DNA of 64,000 nt, from positions 43,673-107,672 of the forward strand of contig JANXTZ010000024.1 in assembly GCA_025352125.1 (NCBI GenBank), in the 5' to 3' direction. Below, one piece after another: positions 1 to 8,240 of this stretch; the stretch's first letter is position 1, and the number at the start of each line of letters is the position of its first letter. The notes beneath the pieces are model-generated. The model saw only the letters and a list, made by a program, of their open reading frames with translations, was not told the DNA's origin and searched no databases. Origin of the DNA: Deinococcales bacterium (GTDB lineage: Bacteria > Deinococcota > Deinococci > Deinococcales > JAAFIG01). The position numbers and the translations under genes were made by a program.

Positions 1-185
1 TTTTGGTGATCGAATCCCTCGATGACCTCAAAAGCAAGCTTGCCACGGTGATCATCATGCTGCTGGTGGTCAAGTTTTTTGAACGCAGCCAGGAGTTGAA
101 AACCGCGAATTTCCTCGATTTGCTGATGCTGGCGGGTGGTGTGGCACTGCTCGGCGTGGGTTTGTGGTTGACCAAAAAGCAGTAG
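1..185 (+). CDS. UPF0114 (YqhA-like) membrane protein, C-terminal fragment
   Basis: The window opens inside this gene, so only about 60 C-terminal residues are visible. They run ESLDDLKSKLATVIIMLLVV and then a second hydrophobic helix ending in GLWLTKKQ and a TAG stop. The 'DLDELKxKLxxVI' pattern followed by KFFE matches my recollection of UPF0114/YqhA, small integral membrane proteins of unknown role. The TTG at position 3 is probably internal and the true start lies upstream. Assignment is by motif memory only. Confidence 0.55.
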   Translation, partial: LVIESLDDLKSKLATVIIMLLVVKFFERSQELKTANFLDLLMLAGGVALLGVGLWLTKKQ

Positions 186-242
186 CACGAATCGGTTCGC
201 CCCTTGATTCCCGTGAGCAAACTTGCTATTGTTCAGACACAA

Positions 243-338
243 CTTGAGGGAGTAGCCACCGAAGGGCGCTCGAGGTCGTCAATACGAAAGTCATCGACTT
301 TCCGTCTCGAGCACAGTTTTTAAAACGTTTGTTTTAAA
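243..338 (+). promoter_or_regulatory. yybP-ykoY Mn2+ riboswitch upstream of terC
   Basis: The leader contains the family hallmarks GAGGGAGTAGCC (about 246-257) and GTCGTCAATACG (about 275-286), matching the conserved cores of the yybP-ykoY aptamer. CUUGAG (243-248) can pair with CUCGAG (306-311) as P1, closing a roughly 69-nt aptamer. An 8-bp AU-rich hairpin follows (319-326 with 331-338, loop GUUU) and may be part of the switch. The downstream gene is a TerC/Alx-type exporter, the classic target of this Mn2+-sensing RNA. Mn2+ would be expected to turn expression on. Confidence 0.88.
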
Positions 339-368
339 TCTGCGGGCGAGACTCAAATCGGAGGATTG

Positions 369-1307
369 ATGGATATCCCGATTTGGGTGTGGTTTGCATT
401 TTTATCTGGCGTTTTGGTGATGTTGGCTCTGGATTTGGGCGTTTTCAACCGCAAGTCCGATGTCATCTCGAGCAACCAAGCCGCCATCTGGTCGGCGGTC
501 TGGGTGAGTTTATCGCTCGGTTTTGCGGGTTTCATGTTTTTGTGGCAAGGTCCGCAGCGCGGTCTGGAATGGATCACCGGTTATCTGATCGAGTACAGCC
601 TGGCAGTTGATAATATTTTTGTTTTCGTGCTCGTGTTCACCGCGTTTGCCGTACCGGTCGCCTACAGAAGGCGCGTGCTGTTTTGGGGCATCATTGGCGC
701 TTTGGTCATGCGCGGCGCGATGATTGCCCTCGGGGCGGCGCTGCTCGAGCAATTTCACTGGATTTTGTACGTTTTCGGCGGCATTCTACTGATTGCGGGT
801 TACCGCATGATGTTTGCCAAAAAGGAAGAGCCGAGCGATCTCGAGCACAACCCCATCGTCAAACTGGCACGGCGTTTCATCAAGATTTCGCCGCAATACG
901 ATGGACAAAAATTCTTCACCGTGCAAAACGGCGTTCGCATGGCGACACCGCTGGTTTTGGTGTTGATCGTGATTGAGTTTACCGACCTGGTGTTTGCCGT
1001 GGACAGCATTCCCGCGATTTTTGCGGTCACCCGAGAGCCGTTTATTGTCTTTACCAGCAATGTCATGGCGATCCTTGGACTTCGCAGTTTGTACGTCTTG
1101 CTCGAGGGTTTTGTGGACCGGTTTGTTTACCTCAAAACGGGCTTGTCGATCATTTTGGTCTTTATCGGCGCTAAATTGTTACTGCTGGATGTTTTCAAAA
1201 TACCGACAGCACTGTCCCTTGGCGTGGTCATCACCATTTTGGTGGTCAGTGTCGTCGCCAGCATCCTTAAAACCAAAGATGCCGCGAAAAAACTTGAAAC
1301 TGTCTGA
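369..1307 (+). CDS. terC: TerC/Alx family membrane protein, probable Mn2+ exporter
   Basis: A 312-aa protein with 8-9 hydrophobic segments. It carries both TerC signatures: an acidic DNIFVFVLVF helix near residue 80 and EFTDLVFAVDSIPAIFAVT near residue 205. The conserved Asp and Glu residues in these helices are thought to handle the metal. Homologues (Alx, YkoY, MeeF/MeeY) export Mn2+ or load secreted metalloenzymes. ATG at 369 is preferred because GGAGG lies at 360-364; the TTG at 366 is too close to it. The upstream yybP-ykoY riboswitch strongly supports a manganese role over tellurite resistance. Confidence 0.92.
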   Translation: MDIPIWVWFAFLSGVLVMLALDLGVFNRKSDVISSNQAAIWSAVWVSLSLGFAGFMFLWQGPQRGLEWITGYLIEYSLAVDNIFVFVLVFTAFAVPVAYRRRVLFWGIIGALVMRGAMIALGAALLEQFHWILYVFGGILLIAGYRMMFAKKEEPSDLEHNPIVKLARRFIKISPQYDGQKFFTVQNGVRMATPLVLVLIVIEFTDLVFAVDSIPAIFAVTREPFIVFTSNVMAILGLRSLYVLLEGFVDRFVYLKTGLSIILVFIGAKLLLLDVFKIPTALSLGVVITILVVSVVASILKTKDAAKKLETV

Positions 1308-1355
1308 ATCTCGGGTTGAACCTCAATTTTCCTGTTCAGACTGCAAGGGAGCCGT

Positions 1356-1688
1356 ATGAAAAACTGTCCCGTAGACAACGTGCCATTGATGGAAATCAAC
1401 AAATCTGGAGTCATGATCGATGTTTGCCCAGAATGCAAGGGCGTCTGGTTGGATCGCGGCGAACTCGAGAAAATCGTGAATGTGACCAAGGAACTTGAAG
1501 CCGAATTCAACCGCGATCAACAGCGAGTCGAGCCTCGAGCCGAACCTGAGCGCGAGCGTTACCGTGAAGAGCCGCGTCATGAATCTCGAGATGATCGTTA
1601 CAGACGCTCCGAGCGTGAAGACGACGATGAGCGTTCAAGGCGCGGCAAGCGGGGCGCTTTGGGCATGATATTTGATATTTTTGACTAA
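1356..1688 (+). CDS. zf-TFIIB zinc-ribbon protein with charged tail
   Basis: A 110-aa cytoplasmic protein. Residues 1-40 form a TFIIB-type zinc ribbon (CPVDNVPL, then CPECKGVWLDRGEL), giving two CxxC-like metal knuckles and the family-typical WLDRGEL. Residues 45-100 are a low-complexity Arg/Glu/Asp tail, followed by a short hydrophobic end (GMIFDIFD). AAGGGAG lies just upstream of the ATG. It may be transcribed with terC, 48 bp upstream. The biochemical role is unknown; nucleic-acid or protein binding is inferred from the ribbon. Confidence 0.82.
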   Translation: MKNCPVDNVPLMEINKSGVMIDVCPECKGVWLDRGELEKIVNVTKELEAEFNRDQQRVEPRAEPERERYREEPRHESRDDRYRRSEREDDDERSRRGKRGALGMIFDIFD

Positions 1689-1694
1689 CCAAAT

Positions 1695-1727
1695 AAAACC
1701 TCGAGCCTTACAAAAGCCCGAGGTTTT
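1695..1727. terminator. Bidirectional Rho-independent terminator
   Basis: A 9-bp stem, AAAACCTCG (1695-1703) with CGAGGTTTT (1719-1727), separates the convergent zinc-ribbon and glycerate kinase genes. U-rich tails are available on both strands. Confidence 0.75.
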
Positions 1728-1729
1728 AC

Positions 1730-2977
1730 TTAGGAAACGGTTCGCATGACACAGCGAAAATCGTTGACATTTGTCCCCGTTGGACCGACCACCACAAGGT
1801 CGTTCAAAGCGGCAAAAAACGAGTATGAATCGTTGTTCTCGAGCATGGCTGGTGCATCCAATCCTAACCTCGCCGCACGCTCGAGGGTCTCTGGGGTCAG
1901 GATTGCGCCCGCCGCCTCGGTCACGCCATCAATGCCATCGGTGTCGCAGGCGATGGCGTACAAGTCTGGAGCGCCTTTCAACTCGAGCGCCAATGCCAGC
2001 AAGAATTCGCAATTTCGTCCCCCGCGTCCGGTTCCGCGCACGGTCACGGTGGTCTCGCCTCCAGACAAGAAAGCTGTACCTGGCGATAATAATTGGGCTT
2101 CCAGGGCATGTGTTTTTGCGGCTTTTCGAGCCTCACCCGTGATGTTGTCGGCATGAATTCGAGTCTTGATGCCCGCGTTTTCCAATAACACCCGTGCCAC
2201 CTCGAGGGCGCTGGCATTGGTGACGATCAAATGATTCTCGACCCTGGAAAAGGCTGGATGGTCTGGTTTGAGCGTTTCAAACTTGCTGTCACGAAAAAAC
2301 CCGAGTACCGACGGTGAGTCAATGTTGTATTTCTCGAGGACGCGAATCGCGTCTTGAAAGGTGGTCGGGTCGGGCGCGGTTGGACCGCTGGCAATGGTCG
2401 AAAGATCGTCTCCAACCACGTCAGACACGATCAAAGAGATGACTCGGGCGGGTGATGCCGCAAGTGCCAGACGCCCACCTTTGAGCCGTGACAAGTGCTT
2501 GCGAACCGCGTTCATCTCGTTAATGTCTGCCCCAGAATTTAACAGTGACCGGTTGATTTGCAGTTTTTCCGAAAGCGCAACCCCGTTTGGCGCAACCATC
2601 AACGCCGAACCACCGCCAGACAGCAGCACGACGACCAGATCATCGCTCGAGAGTCCTCGAACCGCCTTGAGAATTTGGCTTCCAGCATATTCACTGGCAT
2701 TGTCTGGCACGGGATGACCCGCCTCGAGCAATTTGATGCGTTTTGGTTTGTCCAAGGCGTGACCGTAACGGGTGACGACCAGACCCTCGAGTTCAGCCTC
2801 CCAGGTGTCCTCGAAGGCTTTTGCCATGCTGGCGGCAGCCTTGCCGCCGCCGACCACAATGGTTTTGCCCGCCGGACGCCGAATCGATTGCGCCGCCTGA
2901 CAAACCGCCTGGTCTGGCCTGGCGGTCTTGACAGCGGTCTGAAACGCTGCCAGCAAACGGTCTCGAGCCTGAATCAT
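1730..2977 (-). CDS. garK: Glycerate 2-kinase, MOFRL/GckA family
   Basis: A 415-aa class II glycerate kinase (D-glycerate + ATP to 2-phosphoglycerate), linking glyoxylate/serine or tartronate metabolism to glycolysis. Visible family blocks are VVGGGKAAASMA (about residue 41), LSGGGSALMVAPNGV (about 119), VSDVVGDDLSTIASGPT (about 184) and the MOFRL region SGGETTVTVRGTGRGGRNCE (about 305), followed by DTDGIDGVTEAAG. Length is normal for the family. The symbol follows function; the orthologue could equally be called gckA, glxK or ttuD. The ATG overlaps the stop of a tiny upstream reading frame (ATGA). Substrate is inferred from the family. Confidence 0.9.
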   Translation of the reverse strand: MIQARDRLLAAFQTAVKTARPDQAVCQAAQSIRRPAGKTIVVGGGKAAASMAKAFEDTWEAELEGLVVTRYGHALDKPKRIKLLEAGHPVPDNASEYAGSQILKAVRGLSSDDLVVVLLSGGGSALMVAPNGVALSEKLQINRSLLNSGADINEMNAVRKHLSRLKGGRLALAASPARVISLIVSDVVGDDLSTIASGPTAPDPTTFQDAIRVLEKYNIDSPSVLGFFRDSKFETLKPDHPAFSRVENHLIVTNASALEVARVLLENAGIKTRIHADNITGEARKAAKTHALEAQLLSPGTAFLSGGETTVTVRGTGRGGRNCEFLLALALELKGAPDLYAIACDTDGIDGVTEAAGAILTPETLERAARLGLDAPAMLENNDSYSFFAALNDLVVVGPTGTNVNDFRCVMRTVS

Positions 2978-3087
2978 TGGATTTTCTCGAGGCGCTTGAT
3001 CATGCCTTGCCGTTTTTGGCTTTGGATTTGCTCAACATCGGGTTTGAAAAACATTGGCATCGACTTGCATCTTAAACCGTTTTTCAT
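2974..3087 (-). CDS. Possible 37-aa leader ORF overlapping glycerate kinase start
   Basis: An open frame starts with ATG at 3087 (MKNGLRCKSM...) and ends in a TGA that overlaps the glycerate kinase ATG as ATGA, the geometry of translational coupling. No clear Shine-Dalgarno or TAnnnT box precedes it. A perfect inverted repeat, ACAACT-ttg-AGTTGT (3097-3111), lies just upstream and could be an operator or hairpin. The product is basic and matches nothing I recognise. It may be a leader peptide, a small protein or chance. Confidence 0.3.
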   Translation of the reverse strand: MKNGLRCKSMPMFFKPDVEQIQSQKRQGMIKRLEKIQ

Positions 3088-3219
3088 GGCTCGAGAACAA
3101 CTTTGAGTTGTCAATTTGGAACTTTGAGATCAACGCTCTGGGCGATGTTCGAGCCTGACTTCTTAGCGAGGTTCACTGGTTCTGGGCGCTTTGACCTGGA
3201 TTCAGACACATCAACCCAG

Positions 3220-3225
3220 TAGACT
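3220..3225 (+). promoter_or_regulatory. -10 box of leaderless ispH promoter
   Basis: TAGACT lies 6 nt before the ispH ATG, so transcription probably begins at the A of the start codon. No -35 at normal spacing is evident; TTGACC at 3191-3196 is 23 bp away. Confidence 0.55.
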
Positions 3226-3231
3226 GAGACC

Positions 3232-4230
3232 ATGATAGAGACGGTTTATCTCGCGCAACCCAGGGGGTTTTGCGCCGGTGTGGTCATGGCAATTGACGCC
3301 GTGAAGCTTGCCGCCAAGTCCGCCAGCGATCAAAAGACTGGCGATCTGGTTGTTTATCACAGCATCGTACACAATGACACGGTGGTCGGACGGCTCGAGC
3401 GCGAGGATGGCGTGCGTTTTGTCGAAAATTTGTCTGACTTAGAGCACTTGCAACACGCTGGCGATACCGTGGTGTTCTCGGCGCACGGCGTCTCCCCTGC
3501 TTTGCGTCACGAGGCTGCGGCTCGGGGTCTTGCCACCATTGATGCGACCTGCCCGTTGGTGACAAAAGTGCATTCCGAATCCAAAAAGTACGCGGCGCTC
3601 GGCTATCAAATTTTGCTGATCGGAGACTCGAGCAACCATCAAGAAATTGTTGGGACATACGGCGAAGCAGCCGAGCAGACAACACTGGTCAGTGTCCTGG
3701 GCAACCGCAAGATTGATCCCAACATGGCTGACCCGTACACGGTTTCCGTCCCCGACCCAGAAAAAGTGATCGTCCTGACCCAGACCACGTTGTCGGTGGA
3801 CGACACTGACAAAACCATTGAGGTTCTCAGATCGCGCTTTCCAAATTTGACCATTCCATCCCGAGACGACCTGTGTTACGCCACCAAAAACCGTCAGGCG
3901 GCAGTCAGGCAAATCGCGCCGCATGTCGATTTGTTCTTGGTCGTGACCAGCACCACCTCGAGCAACGGAATGCGGCTTTTGGAGCTTGCAGAACATCTGA
4001 CACCTCGAGCACAGCGCCTTGACAGCCTGAGGGATTTGCAAGAATCCTGGCTGGTTGGTGTCCGAAGTGTTGGCATCAGCAGTGCCGCCAGCACGCCTGA
4101 CGATCTGGTGCAGGAAATTCTGGCTTTTTTCAAAAGCCAGAATCCAAATTTGCAAGTCATCCAGGAGGGCGAACCCGAAGACATCGAATTTAGAATGCCA
4201 GAACGGGTCCCAGCGCCGGCACGGTTTTAA
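3232..4230 (+). CDS. ispH: 4-hydroxy-3-methylbut-2-enyl diphosphate reductase
   Basis: A 332-aa IspH/LytB, the last step of the MEP isoprenoid pathway, reducing HMBPP to IPP and DMAPP with a [4Fe-4S] cluster. The cluster cysteines are visible: C14 in [10 protein letters not shown]107 in DATCPLV and C215 in [17 protein letters not shown] (about residue 43) supplies a substrate histidine, and NHQEIVGT retains the catalytic Glu motif although the usual GHPEV reads NHQEI. Length is normal. It has a leaderless start and runs convergently with the M3 peptidase. Confidence 0.96.
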   Translation: MIETVYLAQPRGFCAGVVMAIDAVKLAAKSASDQKTGDLVVYHSIVHNDTVVGRLEREDGVRFVENLSDLEHLQHAGDTVVFSAHGVSPALRHEAAARGLATIDATCPLVTKVHSESKKYAALGYQILLIGDSSNHQEIVGTYGEAAEQTTLVSVLGNRKIDPNMADPYTVSVPDPEKVIVLTQTTLSVDDTDKTIEVLRSRFPNLTIPSRDDLCYATKNRQAAVRQIAPHVDLFLVVTSTTSSNGMRLLELAEHLTPRAQRLDSLRDLQESWLVGVRSVGISSAASTPDDLVQEILAFFKSQNPNLQVIQEGEPEDIEFRMPERVPAPARF

Positions 4231-4240
4231 ACTCGGGTTC

Positions 4241-5920
4241 TTATGCCAACTCGAGCTGCCGAGACACGAATTCCATCACCTTTTTGACCACGTTTTGGTC
4301 AAATGGCATGGCAATTCCGGCGGCACGAAACAACCCTGCCAAGCCTCTGGTGTGTCCCAAACCCAGGGCGTGACGGTATTGCTTTACGGTGTCAGTCGGA
4401 TTCTCGAGCGAATGCTGCCAGAGTTGCAACGCGCCCAGTTGGGCGATGCCGTATTCGATGTAATAAAACGGCGCGGTGAAAATGTGGCTCTGCAACTGCC
4501 AGCGCATTGAAAGTACGTCTTGTAGGTTTGTAAAGTCGATGGATGGAATAAATTTTTGGTGCAACTCCGACCATTTGGCGTGGATATCAACGATCTCGAT
4601 GTTGTCTGGAGCTTGGGCATACAACCAGTGTTGGAAGGCGTCCACCACCGCCATGTAGGGCAAAAATTGAATCGCCGCGCCGCGCAAGTGGTTCTTTCGG
4701 GCGCGTCCTGCATCCTGGGAACTGTAAAAACCACCGTTTTCGAGTTCCAGATGGGGACTGGCAAGCAATTCCATGCCCATGCTGGCAACCTCGCAAAATT
4801 CCATGGGACCGTGATAATTCCAATGCAGGTCTTGATGTCGGTACGACTCGAGGGCATGAAAGGCGTGTCCACCCTCGTGCAGCATGGTTTGAACGTCGTC
4901 GTGTGTGCCGACCGCGTTCATAAAAATATAGGCTTTCCCCGAGGCTGGAAAAAAATCACAGTAACCGCCTGGACCTTTGCCCGCTCGAGCTTCCAGGTCA
5001 AGGTCTTGTTCGCGCAGGCTCTCAAACTGTGCGCCAAGTTCTGGGTCGAGCGCCTGAAACATGCTCGAGACTTTGGTTTCGAGTTCAGACACGCTCAAAA
5101 ATGGCTGCAAAGCCGGTTTTCCGTCGTATTCAACGGCAAGGTCCCAGGGTCGCAAGGTTTCCAGATTCAGTTTTTTGCGGCGCTCGAGCCGTGACGCTGT
5201 GGCAAGGGGTACGACCTGCTCAAAAATGATTTGATCCAGGTTTTGGGCATCTTTGGGGCTGTAATCAAAGCGGTTTTTCTCGAGCCAGATGTACTCGCGG
5301 TAATCCTGGAAGTCGGCATTTTTGGCGATTTGCCGTCGCAGGTGCAGCATTTTCAAGAATATGGTGTCAAGTTCTTCGCGCACCAATGCCCAAGCGGCAA
5401 CCATGTCCCGAAATATTCGCTCGCGCACATCCCGATCTGGCAACTCGAGTTTGGCGTTTGCCGCGTAAAACGTGATCTTTTGCCCCTCGAACTCGATCTC
5501 GAGCGAACCCACAATCTTGTCGTATTCGACTGCCAGCTTGCCGAGTTCGGTTTGAAGTGGCAGGTTTTGCGCTCTAAAAATTTGGGCTTCGGTGCGGATT
5601 CGTTTCAGCAATTCCTGGGTTTGGTTGGTGGGTTGAAATTGATCGAGTGCCAACAGTTTTTGTTTGAGTTGATTTGCCGCCAGACTGACGGGTGGCAAGA
5701 CATTCTCGAGCAAATCAAGATACAGCGCCTCGGCTTTCTGGTTTGCCGTGTCTTCCATTTTGGCTCGGTACGCCCTCGAGAATGCCTCATAAATTTGGGC
5801 TTCAAGGTCAGACCAACTTTTGAGCCAACCTTCAACATTGGTCGTGTCGAGTTCTTGTTGTTGGAGTGCCTGAAATGACGGCTGAATACTGCTCCAGTTT
5901 AAGGGGTTTTGCAAAATCAT
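4241..5920 (-). CDS. M3 family oligoendopeptidase
   Basis: A 559-aa cytosolic zinc oligopeptidase of the PepF/M3B type. The zinc motif MLHEGGHAFHALES (HExxH, about residue 344) is intact, and the glutamate ligand is probably in the following helix (FCEVASMGMELL). Members cut peptides of roughly 5-20 residues, recycling imported or turnover peptides, which fits the opp importer encoded at 42.9-48.9 kb. The ATG at 5920 has TAAACT 6 nt upstream (5927-5932), so the mRNA is probably leaderless. Family assignment is firm; substrate range is inferred. Confidence 0.93.
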   Translation of the reverse strand: MILQNPLNWSSIQPSFQALQQQELDTTNVEGWLKSWSDLEAQIYEAFSRAYRAKMEDTANQKAEALYLDLLENVLPPVSLAANQLKQKLLALDQFQPTNQTQELLKRIRTEAQIFRAQNLPLQTELGKLAVEYDKIVGSLEIEFEGQKITFYAANAKLELPDRDVRERIFRDMVAAWALVREELDTIFLKMLHLRRQIAKNADFQDYREYIWLEKNRFDYSPKDAQNLDQIIFEQVVPLATASRLERRKKLNLETLRPWDLAVEYDGKPALQPFLSVSELETKVSSMFQALDPELGAQFESLREQDLDLEARAGKGPGGYCDFFPASGKAYIFMNAVGTHDDVQTMLHEGGHAFHALESYRHQDLHWNYHGPMEFCEVASMGMELLASPHLELENGGFYSSQDAGRARKNHLRGAAIQFLPYMAVVDAFQHWLYAQAPDNIEIVDIHAKWSELHQKFIPSIDFTNLQDVLSMRWQLQSHIFTAPFYYIEYGIAQLGALQLWQHSLENPTDTVKQYRHALGLGHTRGLAGLFRAAGIAMPFDQNVVKKVMEFVSRQLELA

Positions 5921-5926
5921 AGGTCC

Positions 5927-5932
5927 AGTTTA
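5927..5932 (-). promoter_or_regulatory. -10 box of leaderless M3 peptidase promoter
   Basis: On the minus strand TAAACT is followed by 6 nt and the ATG, the recurring leaderless pattern of this segment. Confidence 0.6.
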
Positions 5933-5949
5933 ACGCCAGGACCAAGAAA

Positions 5950-6309
5950 TTACTTCTCGAGCACAAAATCCAGCGCCCGAACCACGTCGCCCTGCCAGAA
6001 CAGGTAGGCACGGTAACGTCCCAACACCGCGTCGGTCAGTTTCCACTCGAGACTCTGGGTACTCAGCGAAATCAATCTGGAATCTTCAGTCACGGGGTCG
6101 TCGTTGCGCTCGAGTTTAACGCTCAGATAGCCCTCGGTCGGAATTTTTTGAAACTCGAGGCGCAACAAAATGTCCGCTCCCGAGCGGGTCAGTTCGGCGC
6201 GTCCGAGCACCAGTCGAGGCTCGAGCGACAACGGCGCGGGGGTGAGCGGCAAAAACGTGTAACTGCAACCCGAGAGTGCAAAAATGAAGACCAGCAAAAA
6301 TCGGCGCAT
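5950..6309 (-). CDS. Small lipoprotein of unknown function
   Basis: A 119-aa predicted lipoprotein. MRRFLLVFIFALSGC is a short signal peptide ending in an LSGC lipobox, so Cys15 would be lipidated. The mature part (residues 30-119) alternates hydrophobic and charged residues like a beta-sandwich, with no recognised motif. The ATG at 6309 is chosen because it begins the signal peptide; an upstream TTG at 6327 would spoil it. TACACT (6319-6324) lies 9 nt upstream. It sits 29 bp from the M3 gene on the same strand. Confidence 0.7.
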   Translation of the reverse strand: MRRFLLVFIFALSGCSYTFLPLTPAPLSLEPRLVLGRAELTRSGADILLRLEFQKIPTEGYLSVKLERNDDPVTEDSRLISLSTQSLEWKLTDAVLGRYRAYLFWQGDVVRALDFVLEK

Positions 6310-6351
6310 GTGATCTCGAGTGTACAAAATGTTGATGAAAACTTCTTTTGC

Positions 6352-6573
6352 TTAAGCCTCAAGCTCTTCTTCGGCGATCAAAGACGCCAACAGTGGCTCG
6401 AGCGAGGTGCCGTCGGCGAGTTCTTTGCTGATTTTTTCGATGGCAAGGCGTACCACCTCTGACTTGGAAACCAGACGCTCTGGGCTGGAAAGCTCGTAGG
6501 CGGCTTTGGTCAACAAGGCGTCTTGCTCGTCAGAAATCACAACCTGGAGGCGCTTTTTTTCTTTTTTGGGCAT
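6352..6573 (-). CDS. Small ribbon-helix-helix-like protein
   Basis: A 73-aa basic-then-acidic protein. KKRLQVVISDEQDALLTKAA followed by SKSEVVRLAIEKI fits a beta-strand plus two helices, as in CopG/RHH transcription factors or antitoxins. The acidic C-terminus (LIAEEELEA) could be a partner-binding tail. GGAGG sits 8 nt before the ATG at 6573, which decides the start over ATG 6597. No toxin gene is adjacent, so it may be a stand-alone regulator. Function is inferred from fold pattern only. Confidence 0.65.
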   Translation of the reverse strand: MPKKEKKRLQVVISDEQDALLTKAAYELSSPERLVSKSEVVRLAIEKISKELADGTSLEPLLASLIAEEELEA

Positions 6574-6702
6574 TTGATTGACCTCCGTGTGCGGCATTGG
6601 AGGCAGTCTAGCATGGTTGTCAACAGAGTTTCATAGGCAAAGTCTCTTTTTGACAATGACACTCTCTTGTAGGAATCTTCACATTTTGAGCCGAATGTGT
6701 AT

Positions 6703-6708
6703 TATACT
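6703..6708 (+). promoter_or_regulatory. -10 box upstream of murA
   Basis: TATACT lies exactly 6 nt before an in-frame ATG at 6715, the leaderless geometry of this segment. TTCACA (6678-6683) could be a -35 with a 19-bp spacer. Confidence 0.55.
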
Positions 6709-6831
6709 CATATCATGGCGATCAGCATCGCAAGCAAAGAAGTCATTGGATCAATATCCAACCGCTCGAATTTCGGGAAGGATTCTCGAGCAGAAAGAAC
6801 CAACATGCCACCCCTTTTTGAGTCTAAAACC

Positions 6832-8115
6832 ATGTCCAATGCGCCGTTAATCATTCGTGGCGGCAATCCAGTCAGCGGTATCTTGCCAGTCAATCCGTCC
6901 AAAAATGCGGCGCTGCCGATCATTGCCGCCTCACTATTGATCGGCGAACCCATTGTTCTGAACGGTGTGCCGCGCCTTTCTGACATGGAGTGCATCCTCG
7001 AGATCGTCAAATCCCTCGGGGCAAATTTTGAATGGATTTCGCAGCACAGCCTGCGCATTCACACCCCAGAGATCACCAGCATCGAAGCACCTTACAGTTT
7101 GGTTTCCAAAATGCGTGCCAGTTTCAACGTGTTGGGACCGCTTTTGGCACGGGCTGGCGAGGCACGAATCAGCATGCCAGGCGGTTGCTCGTTCGGCGTG
7201 CGTCCAGTCGATCAGCACGTCAAGGCACTGCGGGCAATGGGGGCGACGGTGGTCGAAAACAATGGCGACTTCATCGCCGTTCGTGACCGACCGCTGACGG
7301 GTCGTTTCGTGTTTGATCTCTTAACAGTTGGCGGCACGCAAAACGCCATCTCAGCCGCAACCCTGGGCACAGGTATTGTGCGCCTCGAGAATGCCTCAAT
7401 TGACCCCGATGTGATCGATTTGTGCAATTTCTTGAACACCATGGGTGCAAAAATTCACGGCATTGGAACCCACACGCTCGAGATTGAGGGCGTGGAAAAA
7501 CTGCACGGTGGCGAGTACAACATCATTCCAGACCGCCTGGAGGCAGCCACCTTCATGCTGGTCGCCGCCGCCTCACGCGGGATTCTGACCCTGACCAATG
7601 CCAACCTGGCGCATTTGCGTTCGGTGTCGGCGAAATTGATTGAGGCGGGTGTCGGCATCCTCGAGATGGACAACACCACGGTTCGGATCGATGCCAGCAG
7701 CAACAAGTTCAATCCCCTGCACTTGTCGGTTGCCGAGTTTCCTGGTTTTCCAACCGACGTTCAACCGATGATGAGCGCGTTTCTGGCAACCGTTCCTGGC
7801 ACGAGCCGCATCACCGACCGCATTTACCCAACCCGTTTTGGTTACAGCGCCGAACTGAATCGCCTTGGTGCCAAAACAGAGGTGCTCGACTCGAGCATTT
7901 TGATTGAAGGCACGCGTCTGCACGGCGCTCCAGTCAAAGCCGCCGATATCCGCGCCGGTGCAGCCCTGGTGGTTGCCGCCGCCGCCATAGAGGGCGAAAC
8001 CAGAATTCAGGGCGTCGAATTTCTCAACCGTGGCTACGAGAACCTCGAGCAGCGCCTGATGTCGATAGGGGTGGACACCACCCGCGACGGTTTGCGACTG
8101 GCAAACGCAAGTTAA
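6832..8115 (+). CDS. murA: UDP-N-acetylglucosamine 1-carboxyvinyltransferase
   Basis: A 427-aa MurA, the first committed step of peptidoglycan synthesis (enolpyruvyl transfer from PEP to UDP-GlcNAc). SKNAALPI near the N-terminus is the conserved Lys-Asn pair. PGGCSFGVRPVDQH carries the fosfomycin-target Cys (E. coli C115). FPTDVQPMMSA and DIRAGAALVVAAA close the active site. Homology starts just after ATG 6832, which lacks an RBS. An in-frame ATG at 6715 with a perfect leaderless promoter would add 39 residues, so the start is uncertain. Confidence 0.95.
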   Translation: MSNAPLIIRGGNPVSGILPVNPSKNAALPIIAASLLIGEPIVLNGVPRLSDMECILEIVKSLGANFEWISQHSLRIHTPEITSIEAPYSLVSKMRASFNVLGPLLARAGEARISMPGGCSFGVRPVDQHVKALRAMGATVVENNGDFIAVRDRPLTGRFVFDLLTVGGTQNAISAATLGTGIVRLENASIDPDVIDLCNFLNTMGAKIHGIGTHTLEIEGVEKLHGGEYNIIPDRLEAATFMLVAAASRGILTLTNANLAHLRSVSAKLIEAGVGILEMDNTTVRIDASSNKFNPLHLSVAEFPGFPTDVQPMMSAFLATVPGTSRITDRIYPTRFGYSAELNRLGAKTEVLDSSILIEGTRLHGAPVKAADIRAGAALVVAAAAIEGETRIQGVEFLNRGYENLEQRLMSIGVDTTRDGLRLANAS

Positions 8116-8134
8116 ATCTTACAATCGAGGCTCG

Positions 8135-8161
8135 AGCGTCACCAAACGGTGGCGCTTTTTT
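8135..8161 (+). terminator. murA Rho-independent terminator
   Basis: The stem AGCGTCACC (8135-8143) pairs with GGTGGCGCT (8148-8156) around an AAAC loop and is followed by a run of T. Confidence 0.88.
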
Positions 8162-8240
8162 CTGATGGGAGAACGACAGTTCAAGAAAGCCTGAACGACA
8201 AGAGCACAATTGATACGTAAAATGCCAATCGAGGTTTACT

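Noticed and set aside
3191..3225. TTGACC/TAGACT as a full sigma-70 promoter for ispH
   Set aside because: The spacer is 23 bp, too long; only the -10 is retained.
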